This document shows positions 31,848-44,856 of a DNA stretch of 64,000 nt, one piece after another. The stretch's first letter is position 1. Every line of letters starts with the position of its first letter. Below the pieces are notes generated by a model. It did no database searches, had not been told where the DNA came from, and saw only the letters and a list, made by a program, of their open reading frames with translations. Where the stretch lies: positions 18,646 through 82,645 of the forward strand of contig BQKZ01000425.1 in NCBI GenBank assembly GCA_036244855.1. Direction: 5' to 3'. The stretch comes from Temnopleurus reevesii (taxonomy: Eukaryota; Echinodermata; Echinoidea; Temnopleuroida; Temnopleuridae). The translations under genes and the position numbers were made by a program.

Positions 31848-33935
31848 TAGTGTGAACCCTTCAAGTCCCATACTATACTGAATCATAGGAATTCATGCCC
31901 TTATAATTCATTCCAAACAATTTCTGACTTTATTAGTGACCTGCTTTAAACTTATTCATTTTCACTTCTTGATAATTATCACAACTAATTGCATTTTACA
32001 TACTTCATAGATCAAAGAGGCGAAGAAAGAAAATTTTGGAGTGATATCTCTGTAGGCTTTATACTCAAGTCAGTGTAATATTTTGATAAAGAAACAAGTT
32101 GATGGTTATCTGTAAAATGGGATAAAATCTACGAACTGTGCTTTTCATTTTCTTTTATCATTTTTTTTAACTTGATTCTCCAATTGTATCATTTTAACAA
32201 TCAGAAGTAAGATAACAATCATTAGAGTAGACACCATGATATAATACATGCTTTTTGTCAAAGGAGGGGGCAAACGATTTGACATGTTAGAAATGATAAA
32301 ATGGATCTGTGAGGGGTACTCATATGACCAAACAGATAAAAGGTCAATAATGTCTTTAGGCTGCTAACAAACCACAACTATAGGAACAAATTCTCCCCTA
32401 GACAGATATCAATTTGTAATAATGGTGCATCAAATTTTGATACAATCTCATGCCTATTGTACTCTCAAAGAATTTCATTACGTGAAGATTCCCCGGGTTT
32501 AAGGGAGGTGTTTTCTGTGAATAACCCGTAATTATAAACACATAAATCCCAATAGACAGGTGTGTATTTCAATGCTCTGCAGGTGAAAAGCAATTATCAT
32601 CGTCATTAAAAATAGACTGCGATTGTGAAGAGATGCTTAAAGGTTAAGTCAAGATATGATTGTTTTTATACATGAAAATATGTCTGGTGTTATACTAAGA
32701 AATAATTGTGCATAAATGAAAGATCTTTCAAGTAGTGACATTCTAAAATAATCAAAAAGTTTGCCAGTTTACTAAGAAATGCATATGTTATGAGTTCTTT
32801 GCCCGACATAGCATAAAGTAATGTATGTAAACTGGATTCAAAGTAATGTAGATCAAATGTTACTAACTGGTTTAGGAAATACCACATAACTACGTTTGGT
32901 GGCAAGAAAAATAAATAAATTTGAATCTATTAGGCAAGCTGCCAATTAATTCAAACATGCTTAATACATTGTACGTACGAGTGCAAATTGTATAAAAAAT
33001 ATAAGTAGACATCATGCAAACGTCACAAAAAATTGGTACACAAATATTTTTAAATAGTTTTGTTATGAAATATAATCATTTTTTTCTGACAAATCTCTGG
33101 GAAAATTCTCTTTCCATAGTCTTCAATTCCATCATTTGAAGGAAAACCTTACTAATCAAACTGATGCTGCTTCAAACATGCAAAAGCACATCCACATAAG
33201 AACCCTGGAAAGCTTTTCCTTTCAAAAACTGAAAGGGAAAATCTTTTTGTGTCGATCATTTTATGGGCCATTGTAAGTGGATTTGAAAGAATCACTTTTT
33301 GATGCGAGTCATTTCACAGTAAATGAAGCGGGTGACCCGACGAAGACAAATGTAAATATATACAGGGCAACCAGGTCAGGCTGGTACCGTGGTCATTCTC
33401 TTCTAAAGCCCCATTTACACTTATCCGGAAATTAGCAGGTATTTAGCCAGTGTTTTTAGTTTGATAAGGCACAGAGACTGTTCTACAGTTAATTTTTTGT
33501 CCTAATTCATTGTCTGATACAGTGTTAAAAAACCTGGTTTTCATATGGTGGTTTTCGGTATGAGCATGAATGGAATATCACTCTCTGTTCACAGAAAGGA
33601 TAAACACTTTTGGAACATGTTTTAAACAAAAAAATATCCAAGTAGAAATTGTAAAACAGCTGAACGTACCGTTCCTCAAAAAAAGGTGTGGCAACCCAGT
33701 TCATTTGAAAATTGATAAAAGAATAGCATCAAGACGTGGCGCAGATAATCTGTGAAGATTGAAGATTGAAGAGCGCCATCAAATCCAACAACAACGCATG
33801 GACAATCCTGAATCTATACTTTTGCATTCAATGCTATTTTGATCATTATTGTTCACATTTTTGATTGACAATTGATGGATTGAACTATCAATCACATAAA
33901 AAAGAAGAGGAATAATACAACAAATCAATATTATT

Positions 33936-34290
33936 GAATAATTCTTGCCTTATCCCAACATGGATAAACACTGATTGACAGTGCTTTTACCAAGAAGCTG
34001 AGAAAAAAATCTCAGGCATTCTCGGGAAGGAATCGAACCCACGATCTCCTGATGACTAGACAGGCGTCTTACCACTAGACCACCGAGAGCCGATGGAAGT
34101 GGCGGGCTCGATTCGTGTTATAGCAGCAGGTACTGCGTAAATATCAATTGAATGATTTTTGTGTTGGGTGGATAAATAATTGAATAATTCTTGCATTATC
34201 CCAAGCACTGTCAATCAGTGTTTATCCATGTTGGGATAAGGCAAGAATTATTCAATTATTTATCCACCCAACACAAAAATCATTCAATTG
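33936..34290 (-). mobile_element. Foldback SINE-like element containing a tRNA-like promoter
   Basis: A 14-bp direct repeat AAATCAATATTATT borders the element (33922-33935 and 34291-34304). Inside, 33934-33986 is the exact inverse of 34203-34255 (53 bp), and 34145-34203 is the inverse of 34232-34290 (59 bp, one mismatch). A tRNA-like segment at 34020-34088 on the minus strand has GTGGTCTAGTGGTAAGAC (A box) and GGGTTCGATTCC (B box). The direct repeat suggests retroposition; the inverted arms suggest later rearrangement. Confidence 0.8.
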
Positions 34291-35144
34291 AAATCAATAT
34301 TATTTATGAATGGTATATGATGAAACTATGAAAAAAATATGTCATCAGCATGAATTAACAGATTTACTTATTGACATGGTTCACTGAAATGAATTAGGTT
34401 TCAATGATGGAGTTGGGAAGTAATATTCTTATTTTTTCGAAAGCATGCTACAAAATTTTTCATTAATTTGATTACATTTACAACTTCAATTTCACTTATA
34501 AATCCCCTGCTGAAATTTAATAATTCCCCCTTTGTGAGGTTCTGGTCTTTCAAAATACTTGTAAAAAGTGACTACAGTAATTAATTTTCACCCTGGAGAT
34601 GGACAATATTGAAAAATGGGACTGCCACAGAAGATCTACTCTCGCTGAAAATAATCAATCATCTCGAAAGCCCCAGTTTCCTCCTCTCTTTCATTCATGT
34701 TCAAATCATTTCATGAACATGTCATGTCTGTAAAATGCTGAAATGAATCATGACTGCATGAATGAAATTCATTTCATTCCTCCACTTCTACACTCAATCC
34801 CATGATTTAGAGGCGGGTTCAATCTTGCATAGCGTGTGATCGCAATTTCTTGTGAGAGGGAATGAAAATGTGTGTCTTTACCATTTTGAAACATGAAATA
34901 TTGTATTGTGATTGATCTAAAGTAGAGGAATTGAGACCAAGATGGAGAAACAGGGAGAAGTAAGTAGAAGTACATGTAAGAGGGGGTGGGATGGAGTAGT
35001 AAGAGGTATGCAGAATGGTGGAAAAGGTAATATTCTACACAGAGGAGGAGGAGGAATAAAGAATAGAGTCATGAAGATGTTTAAAAGAAGGAGATATAGA
35101 GAAAGAATTGAGCTAGGGTGAAAGAGAAATTATGGAAAATGGCA

Positions 35145-35320
35145 CAGTCCAACCTTGTTTATAAAGAGCACTGATATAACGAGATCTCGATGTAACAAAG
35201 TAGTTTTCCTGGTCCCATCTCTTTGCATTTTATTGTATTTTGGCCCTGATATAACAATGTTTCGATATAAAGAGATAATTTCTCTAGTTCCAAGGACCTC
35301 CTTATAATGAGGTTTGACTG
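35145..35320. mobile_element. Tigger/pogo-like MITE (copy 1)
   Basis: The ends CAGTCCAACCTTGTTTATAA and TTATAATGAGGTTTGACTG are inverted; internal TGATATAAC motifs. The same family occurs at 49903-50077 and 52994-53169. Confidence 0.85.
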
Positions 35321-35329
35321 TACAAAGAC

Positions 35330-35495
35330 AAAACAAATGAAGAGAGGGAGATGAAAACAAAACAAAAGGGAGATCAAGGAGAGTGATAGAAAGAGCTGGA
35401 GATAGGGGGATAGGAAAGGTGGGGAGAGATAGAGAGAAAGGGAGGGATAGAGAGAACGAGAGAAAAAGAGATAGAAAAAGAGCAAGAGAAAATAA
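35330..35495. repeat. Purine-rich GAGA tract
   Basis: AGAGAGGGAGAT-type repeats for about 160 bp on the plus strand. Low complexity. Confidence 0.85.
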
Positions 35496-37329
35496 AAAAT
35501 GATTGGAATTGGTGTGTTACAGAAAGGTAGGTGGAATGACCAGGGAGACCCCCCTAAAACTTTTCAAGTGTTGATTGATGATGTACGATTAGAAAACCGG
35601 ACGTGAATAGAGTACCCACTTGTTTGGTGGTGTCGTGAACACAATCAAGCGCTACTACGACAAATAACGCTCCACATCATGAGAGAAAAGTCAATTGGAA
35701 ATAAAACATGATACCTCGACACCACTATGGAGCACAATGTCACATTCGTGAGCAGGTAATGGGGTATCGAATGCGGGGATTTTAATTAACTTAGGGAGAA
35801 CATGGATAGTTAATTGGAAATTACGTGATTAGATTATGACACGAGAGCTGGAAACATATGGCAATCTATATAGCTGCAACATTTTACAAGATTAAAAAGA
35901 AGAAAAAAACATATGTGTAGAGATGGTAGAGAATTTATTCCCATCCCAGGCACCCTTTTTATTCAATACATTTCATTAAAAACAAATTCAATTATTAAGC
36001 AGGTTTTCAAATAATCTGATATCGTGTAAAGGGAACAGGAGATACCCTATATCTAGTCACAAGTAGATGGCTTATGATATACAAGAAAAGGACAATAATC
36101 ATACATGATGGAAATATTCTCATCCATTCTTTTCTCATGAAATGCCTGTAAGACAAATAAATATGCATTTACATCTAGGACTACATCTGTATAAAATAAT
36201 GTCCACTTAGATGTGATGTTGCCAATTCTTGCAACATTCTTTTTTGCAAGAAATTGAATAATTGTTTGTTTAACCTGTTTGATTTTTATTTTGCCAAATA
36301 AATGTGCGAATTGAACTGAAATGAATAATTTACCTTTTTCGCTGGCTGCCATTTCATCATGCTTGTGTATCAGGGGCCTCCACGTTGAAAATCCTTTAGC
36401 ACAAACCATTGGCAACAATTGCAAAATGGCAACATATGCATACAGCAAAGTGTTGCCAATTCAAGGGAACATTAATTATAATCTATGAAGTAATACGTCA
36501 TGTGAAGAGTCTGTTACAGTTGTATGGTATTGACCTCCTTCAGTACAATTGAAAATGTCATCTTGGATTCTCCATTGTTGCATAAATTTGCCGGTAATCT
36601 GGTTTTATTTAGTTAATCAAGTCAAGGAAAGGTTGTGTGAATACTTTGCATGAATGCAAAGCTCTATCAGTTAGCTGTGACAGAAAAAAAGAGAAGTGAA
36701 AACAATAAAGGTAATTCCAAAATATGAATAAATCCAAGATATATTTCCAGTGCACTCGTGTGGTACATGAATACAGCCAACTTTGACTTCAACTCCAATG
36801 ATCAAAAATGTAATTTGACTACCTGGGTGAGTCTCAAAATAAATTCCTGCCAGTGATGATGTATACAAATGTCTCCTGGAATTCCATAACTCATAAATGC
36901 CGTTGAGAGAATAAGAACATGATGAATATCATAACTTTCCCAAAGCAGCTAATGATGGCGGAGGCATCATGAACGGAAGATGGCAAGTGTACGTGAGAAA
37001 TCTCAAAACTCGCTTCCACCTGGCTGCGTTAATGAATGAAGCATTGGGAACTTGTCACAACAAAACCTTCGTCTGATATTGAAAGTCCGATATTGAAAGG
37101 AGGGAGAGAAAAAAAATCTCATAATAAACCGTACAAGGATCCAACAATATGGGACTATTATGAAGAGAATGGGAGAAATCTGTAATCCAATATCTAAGCT
37201 CCGATCAGGTGTTGATGACACCGGGAGGATGAGAGAGATATTGCACACAATGCATCCGGTTGAGCGAAAGACTGAACGAGGGGGGAGTGAATAGAGTGGA
37301 TGTATCAATCAGAGTATTATTGTCTCAGC

Positions 37330-37510
37330 ACGGAGGGGCTAGCCGTCGACTACGGTCGCGCTTGACGGTGGTGGATTCCCCTGGTGGCTTGTGTTCTCCT
37401 TTCTGCTTGGGTTCCCATCAATGCTCTGTGCTGTGCTAATTCACACGCTGCATCCAGTGTTGGCTGCGATGGTGGGATGATGATGATGATGACGGTGGAA
37501 GCGGTGATGA
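37330..37510. promoter_or_regulatory. GC-rich island in AT-rich intron, candidate regulatory DNA
   Basis: CTAGCCGTCGACTACGGTCG and following sequence is clearly richer in GC and CpG than the surroundings and is not low complexity until a short GATGAT run near 37478. No exon was recognised. Regulatory function is a guess. Confidence 0.25.
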
Positions 37511-37556
37511 ATGCTTTGAATCTCCCTCTCTTTCTCTGCCCACGCTGTTCTCTGGT

Positions 37557-37605
37557 TTTCGCAACCTCTCTTGCTCTCTCTCTCTTTCTCTCTCTCTCTC
37601 CCATG
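37557..37605. repeat. CT microsatellite
   Basis: Imperfect CTCTCT/CTTTCT repeat. A separate poly-C tract of about 22 bases lies at 37805-37826, another likely sequencing or assembly trouble spot. Confidence 0.9.
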
Positions 37606-37931
37606 TACTCTGCTTTCGTTTCTCTGTCTGCCTCGTTTCTCTGTGTGAAATTTTTGATATTTTCTCAGCTTTCCAATCACTCCCCACACCATTTTAGTGA
37701 GTGCTTTCTTTCACTACCTTCCTCCCTTTACATTTCTATCTTTCCCTCTGCCTTCCATTCTCTTACCTACAAATTGATCAATGTTACTTTTTTTCTGATG
37801 CTAGCCCCCCCCCCCCCCCCCCCCCCTCTCTTTTGTTTCTTCTGTCTTTCTACTTCACCCTTTCTAAATGCCTCTCAAGCTCCTAGATGCACCTAATTTC
37901 AGTACATAAAGTGCTTTTCTCTAATTTCAGT

Positions 37932-38134
37932 TACTGTATAAGCCAATATTTTGGCGTACAGATATTTTCGCGATTTCTGACCAGTTTGACACATTGGCGT
38001 GTTGTTATTTTCACGTTTTTGAAAGTGTTTGTACACAAATGAATGTGCATCATATAGAGTGGAAATTTTTGCGAGGCCATAACCGCGAAATTAGCGAAAA
38101 TAAAACCACCGCGAAAATTTCAGATTATACAGTA
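37932..38134. mobile_element. MITE of the TACTGTATAA family
   Basis: The left end TACTGTATAAGCCAATATTT and the right end AAATTTCAGATTATACAGTA are inverted, with CGCGAAA motifs inside. A related half-element starts near 14466. Confidence 0.8.
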
Positions 38135-38833
38135 CCTTTTTTTCATTCTTTCTTTCTTTCACTCGCTCTCCCTCTCTGTCTCTACCCTTCTCTTCTGAAA
38201 GTGCTCCATGCTTCTACACATTGTTCAGGAGTCTCTTACAGCTCCATTCCCCGCACCCCCAAGTGAGCGAAAATGACTTTTTGCTTTCATCTTCCATGAC
38301 CTCAAGAGGCCAGCATCAATCAACAGTTATAGAATCCTTCGCCTTGGAGATGCTTCATGCCCGAGACGAGACGTTAAATGCATAGGAGGTTGTGCACATC
38401 TAAAGATACACTTTCATGAGCTTTTCTATCTCAGACAATAAAAAAGATGACAAATTCACATCTCTGGAGAAAACTCTATAAATTCAAGTATTATCATCAG
38501 TTAATGTACTTGAAGTGGACTGGCAACTAAAAGTCATTTATAAGCGATGGACGTGTATGCTGCTACAGATACATTGTTTATTCTCTCTGTCTCTCCTTAT
38601 CCATCTGCCTCTATCTGAATATTCCCTACTCTCTCAGTGTGCTACCCTTTCTCTCTATTTATAAAGTCCCACTTATCTCTCCTTTTTCACTGTTTCTTTG
38701 GCACAATGTAACACCTCCTCTGTGAAGGCGTGACATGAATCTCCTTTGTTTCCACTATCATCTCAAATGTTCTCAGGCTGGAATACATCCAAGCTTGGAG
38801 GAAGAAAATAGATTCCTCCAAGATCCAAGTTAA

Positions 38834-39257
38834 AGGCTAAATCACACCTTTGCGGTTTTGGCCAATGTCTGCTATGTGTTCATGAAATTTGAAAGATGCT
38901 CCATGAATGCAATAATAAAGGAGGGAAGATATATGCTTGATCAATGTTGGAGGTGTTCAGCCAACAGTTGGCATTAAGATGCTCCATGAATGTAAAACTA
39001 TGGAGGGAAGGAGGGAAGATACTTGATCGACATTGGAGGTGTTCAGCTGACATTCGGCATAAAGATGCTCCATGAATGCAAAAATATAGAGGGAAGGAGG
39101 GAAGATGTTTGATCGACATTGAATGAATTAAGCTGACACTCGGCTATGCACGCTTTATTTGTCAGCTAAGCATCTTTCCTCCGTATTCTTCCATTCACAG
39201 AGCGTCTTTCAAATTTCACGAACACTGAGCTATAAACGCAAAGGTGTGGTCCAGCCT
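38834..39257. mobile_element. Foldback element carrying an internal three-copy tandem repeat
   Basis: Terminal arms of about 60 bp: AGGCT...CACACCTTTGCG...GAAATTTGAAAGATGC on the left is inverted at 39201-39257. Between them about 82-bp units beginning AAGATGCTCCATGAATG recur at about 38893, 38978 and 39061. Confidence 0.85.
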
Positions 39258-39796
39258 ACAGGATTCTCTTTTCTCTCCCTGGTTTATCTCACTCTGTCTT
39301 GTTGACAAGCTCAAGTATTTAGTGTCAAGTACTCCATCCGAATGTGTGACAAATTAACCTCATTAGCACTCAGTTTCCTTCTCTTTGAAATTCGGGAAGG
39401 ATACGGTAGGCGAGCTTGCCTGCTTATGCGAGGTTCTAGCAACGAGGAAAAAAAGAACTTGACTGTGTCGTCTTGGGGGTGATCGAGAGGTGCTCTTGTG
39501 TTGGAGGGAAATAAATGCTCTCTGGCACTTAGGCCATTAGGATAACATTTTGAACCATCAATGAGTGGATAACATATGGAATGCAATCTTTCTGCATACT
39601 AAATGCTCCCAAAATACATTTTCTTTCCTAAGTGGAGTCATAATTTTTTTCTTGGAATAAACACAAGAGTCAAGAAAACATTAAATAGTATCCACATTAG
39701 AGGATGGATTTGATTAACAAATGAAATGGAAGCCTACGCTAAAGATTGTCAAAGAACAATTATTTCCCTTTATGAATTATAGACAGAATATGACTA

Positions 39797-39949
39797 AGGG
39801 GGTGTTGCTCAAAAGTTGCAATTGATCGCAAGTTGCAGTTGATCGGAACACGCCAATCAAGATCATTGTTTCATGCGCGTCTTTTTAAATGCGCGTTACA
39901 ATCTTCAAAGTTGCAGTTGATTTGCAGTTGATTTTGAACAACACCCCCT
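39797..39949. mobile_element. MITE with TA target duplication (copy 2)
   Basis: The same family as 31670-31847, but 25 bp shorter in the middle. The ends AGGGGGTGTTGCTC and AACAACACCCCCT are intact and flanked by TA. Confidence 0.9.
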
Positions 39950-42900
39950 TAATCTAATAGTACAACTCAAGAAAGTTGGGGTTGAATCTATATATAGGCC
40001 GAGTACACATGTATTTAAAGAAATTTTGGACAACATGGCATCACTAGAGTTGATAAATTAAATGATGATGATGAAGCTATTTCTAGCAGTCCTCATTCAT
40101 CTCTGAATATTTGCGCTTCAGTATTCAAATATAAAAAATATACCGTCATGAAAAACGAATCTATCCCCAATGAATCTTTGTTCCTCTCAAAGTCATAGAA
40201 ACAATTCTAAACAAACAAAAGACGACTGCTGAATGTGTGAATATTCTCCCTATATCCACTTTAAACATTTGCTATCAAATCTCATATTCACAAAACAATG
40301 CAAAATTTGAAAACGGACAGGCAAGTGGGTGCCTATCATCCCAATTTTTTTCTTTTCACGCCTTATGATAGCTCTCTGAAAACTCTAGAACGTGTGCTGT
40401 CCTCACGGTTGTTACATCCTTGGCCAAACATTGGAAACTGGTCAGATAAATAGAAACATGAGCCTGACTTGAACTCTGTTCACAGATGTCACTACATACC
40501 TAGTATAGCTTCTATTTTCATCCCCCTTTTACAGGGAATGTATGACAAGTTTCCTAGTTTCGGTCAAAGTCAAAATCAAAATCGCAGAGCCTATAGTGCT
40601 CATAGTTCTGTAGTCCTTGTGCAATGGCGGGCTTTGAAGGGTAGTGTCAGAACACGCAATATAAATCCTTTACATTTTTTATCAATTTGATCCATTACAA
40701 TTCTAGTAAAAGTGAAAATATAATTGCTGCAGTGGAAATACGAGGAGATAACTTTATGATCAATTTCTTCATGTAAAATGTAACTAGATAAAAGAAAATT
40801 AGTGTTTAATTGAACAGCACAATTATGAGAAAGGCTATCTATTCTTTAAAAATCAAGAAGACTTATAAGAAATCAAGATTAAATGAGATGTGAGATTGAT
40901 GCTCCAATGTCAGTGATTGTAAAAAGTAGGCTAAAGAGAAAGGATACAATCTATATATAACGGTGCTTCCAAGATAGAAATTTCCACAAACTAGATCATG
41001 ATATGGAGATATTTCAGAAAAAGTTCTTACTTAAAGAATTTTCTTGATGTGTGAGTTCTACTTACAGGTAGATATTGCAAACTTTTCTTTTGAAATAAAA
41101 TGGGATAAAGACATTTTTTATTAATAAACGAAGGAGAAGGGAATTCCCATCTCCCTGGATATAAACCAAGCCATTTTCAACATTTAACAAAACAGGGTAT
41201 TTGCACAATAAAAACTGATTGGGCTTGCATTGAAAAATCATGTGTTGAACGTATTATGCACTGCATGTAATTTACAAATCATGTTGAAGAATTCCATTTC
41301 TAGAGCAATCAGCTACTGGGCAAACATGAATAACCCAGTACACATTTAAAAGTCAAGAAAGGGCCAAGTGGCCTTGACACATGAAGAAAGGGCAAAAACA
41401 AATATTGCAACAAATCATGATTTTTCGGCAGTTTTTTCTCGATCAATCACAAGGACTTGTGAAGTATTGTCTGGAAAAGATAAACGTAAATTCCATCGCA
41501 CTTCAAAATTTGCAGCCAAAATAAACATGCCATTCACTAGTCCATTTGTAGTAAGATGGTTATATATAGTTCATCTTATAAACAGATTGTCTGCCGAATA
41601 ACCAGGAAAATTTAAGATTCTATAAAATCAGTGATCAATCTTGCTGTTCAATAAGGAATCCCCATTTTCCTGACATTTCTTTACAAAGTTGCATTTTCCC
41701 CTAATCTGATTTAAATCTAAAATCCGTTCTGCCATTCAGGGAATAAATTTGCTGCTATCGCATCGCAATATGATATGCATTTTAGTATGAATCCTACACA
41801 AATGATAGTTTGTTCAGCAACTTTTTTCACATAGGAATGTAAAGTAAAATATTGAAAAACGTTTTCTCAATATCTATAACTGCTCAGCCCAAATTCTGAA
41901 AACTGTGTTATCTTGTAAGTTAGCAAATATATGTTAATTGTAATAACAAGTAAATATTACGAGGCACCATTGGCTAATTTTGCGCAATGTCTGCAGCGCT
42001 CGCATGAGATTAAAAGGGACCTTTGTGCACCCACCAATCAGAAGTACTTATTGCGCGCAATCAGCATTTGTTATGACAGTTAACATCGTTTTTGTTAACA
42101 CAGAAGATGACACAGTTTTCAGAATTCCGCCCCTGATCAAATGTGAAAAGTTGAATTATTCCCTGTATACTCTGCACTGTTTTAAGAATCCTTTTAAGCG
42201 AGAAATTGTGGTTCATTACAAATTCTAGCAAAAACTTACAATGTGGGTGTGATAAATATATCACTGGATGAAACAAGGGTGTAGTCGAGGAATTCTCCTT
42301 TGCAAAATGCAAATAAACAGAAAATGAATCATGCAAAGCTCAAGATGAACATATTGATGAAGGAAAAGGAATTTCCATTGGATGGCATTGCATGCATCTT
42401 TGAAACACAATCGTAAAATGCGATTCCCGTTGGATTAGCCCGCGAGGGTTTCTTGACGTCTGTAACGAGATTGGGGCAAAAGGGAGCCCTCGTTGGCAAG
42501 CACCATTGGTTGCCTGGCGTTTCCCAGAGGAGTATCCTAATACAAATGGCTCCCAGGAACGGGGATAACAGAGAGGGAAACTTGAGGAATATTTCCTGAG
42601 AGGGGTTTTGAGATTCAACAGCATTTGAGGATGTTTTGACTTTTCAAGAGGGAAACGTCAGCAATTTACGGCGGTTTTTCTCTCTTTCACCTGCAACTTC
42701 TCTAGAATAAGAACGCTTGAGGCTGTAGGATGAAAGAGAAACAACTTCTCCCTCAAACATGATTCAGAAATCAAATAATCTAAAATAAATCAATGAAAGT
42801 ATCCCTACTTTTTCTATGTAAGACTAACGTTCCTATCTCAGGGCTATTCCACCACTTATTCCTAGAATATCATAAGCATAATAATAATATTTGAAGCAGT

Positions 42901-43726
42901 AAAAGCCACCTTAATTTCCTGGCTCTGAGCAGTTATGAACAGCTGATATCAAGCTTGTATCTTCCACTAACTGTTTTATTAAAGCAAGGCCCTAAGACGC
43001 AACAAATTTCACAAATTAAACGGGGCAATGCTTTAAATTAGAAACAGTAAGTGAACTTTACATACATTAATTTTTCAACCTATAAGTTATAGATATCCAG
43101 TCTTCTGTTGAAGAAGTCTATGTGCCATCAAATTCTTGAATAGGGGGAAAGAATAATTGCTTAAAAGAATTGAAATAACAATTTTCTGACCTCTCAATTT
43201 ATTTCAAGAGTAGGGTGAAAAGCTAACAAGAATGAAACTGTACATTGAAATTGCCTTGCACAAAGCCCATAAGAGACAGAATCAAATTTCATAAATCAAG
43301 GTAAAGCGAGGGCAGTTAAATTAACGCCACACCAGAAAATTACCCCCTTAACAAAGGAAGGTGAAAAGGATTACATATAGATCAAACTGTCCGGTAATAA
43401 TTACATGAAGAAGTTATTCATCACGTATCCATTGATGTAGCCAGTGAGAAGGCCAATATTTACAATGCCACTAGCATGAATTCATCTAATCCTTCGAAAA
43501 ATGATTCGATTTCATTGTAATGATGTCATTCTTCATTGGCACAAACAACTACCTATGACCAAGGAGACTTGCTATGACTAAGAGATTGATATTTGTGCCG
43601 GCTTCATTGAGATTATCTTCCAACTGTACAGAGAATATAAAGAACAAAGCATATCTACGACAAACAACTCGATCTATATATTTGGGATTGACAAGTTGGA
43701 AGGGTTTGTTAGAATATGAGAAGGGA

Positions 43727-43850
43727 ATTGATGCCAACTGTTCCGGAATATGCATGAGGTGTATTTCCACCCTAATTCATAGCTTTCATTGCAAGAGAAA
43801 AGCTGAGAGTTCGGTTATTGTTGTTACATTTACTCTCACTTTTGTTTAGC
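43727..43850. mobile_element. Truncated copy of the MITE at 48485-48621
   Basis: Starts with GATGCCAACTGTTCCGGAATA and continues with the same order of motifs (GCATGAGG, AAGCTGAGAG, TTATTGTTGTTACATTT), but the right inverted repeat is missing. Confidence 0.75.
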
Positions 43851-44371
43851 TGTTGTTCTATTCATATTTTTATTTTGACCTCGGGCATATTCTGGAACGA
43901 AGTAAACAAGAATAACAAAAGTAAGGAAGACATTTTTGCTTGCAAATCTGATATCAAATGTTTCATGCAAGTTGAAACACTTGAATCTATTCTTGATTTG
44001 TATGAGTAGAGCATTTTCACTTCTAAACGAGCAATTGCCATCAACCGGCTGAATTTGAAACTTTCTGAATGACTCCCGTGTTGCGCTGTTAAATAATTCA
44101 AAAGGCAAGAGCTGAGCATATGCAGTCGCCACAAAAACCGAAGTTTCTTAGCATGAATTTTCAAGAGCTTTGAGAGACAAGATGGCTGCAGGTTTCTGTC
44201 GTTTTATTTTTCTTTTTTCTTTTTGTTTTCACTTCACAAGCCCATTGTTAAGACTTGTATCTTCAAATTATAAGTACTTTTAATTCCAAGGTAAGTGTTT
44301 ATACTTTCCAAGTTTACATTACATTGGTCAGAACTGTACTTCATACTAGTTCTGCATTCTTTCTCACTTAA

Positions 44372-44498
44372 GCCCTGGTCACATAGGACCCCGGAAGCAA
44401 CACGATTCACCCCGACTGGTTGTTCTGAGGCATTAAGTGTGAATTAACAAAGAGTCGGGGTTAATCGTGTTGCTTACGGGGCCCTATGTGACCAGGGC
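44372..44498. mobile_element. MITE with roughly 50-bp hairpin arms
   Basis: GCCCTGGTCACATAGGACCC and onward is inverted at the right end (CCTATGTGACCAGGGC). The arms continue through AAGCAACACGATT and AATCGTGTTGCTT to CCCCGACT and AGTCGGGG, giving an almost complete hairpin. Confidence 0.92.
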
Positions 44499-44856
44499 AT
44501 GAAATAGATAATAGGCTGGCTTACTAATAAATTCAAATCCATGAATGTTTTGTGCCAATGGACAAAGTTATGTAACGATATATACAATTTAGCTACTCTT
44601 GAAATCCAGTTTGCATAGATTAGTTGTTCCTACGTTAGGCAAGCCTCTGGCAAGCTTTCGGGTTGTCTAGTGGGGCCTTCATGTATAGAGAATGCATACA
44701 ATTTGCATCTATTAGTAAACCCACCTATCATAGTGCAGTCAAATGTATTCATGTTCTCCGAAGACAAACTATAATTGACCTGCTAACAAATAAAGATACT
44801 TCAATAGTCAGAAATATAAAATAAATTAGTGTTGTAAAGTCAGACAGACATTGTAG

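Noticed and set aside
34020..34088. tRNA gene on the minus strand
   Set aside because: Good D arm and B box, but mismatches in the acceptor, anticodon and T stems, and it sits inside a retroposed foldback element. Called SINE-like instead.
37384..37896. 170-codon plus-strand ORF
   Set aside because: Runs through CT and poly-C low-complexity tracts; the protein is S/L/F/P-rich with a poly-proline run and no domain.
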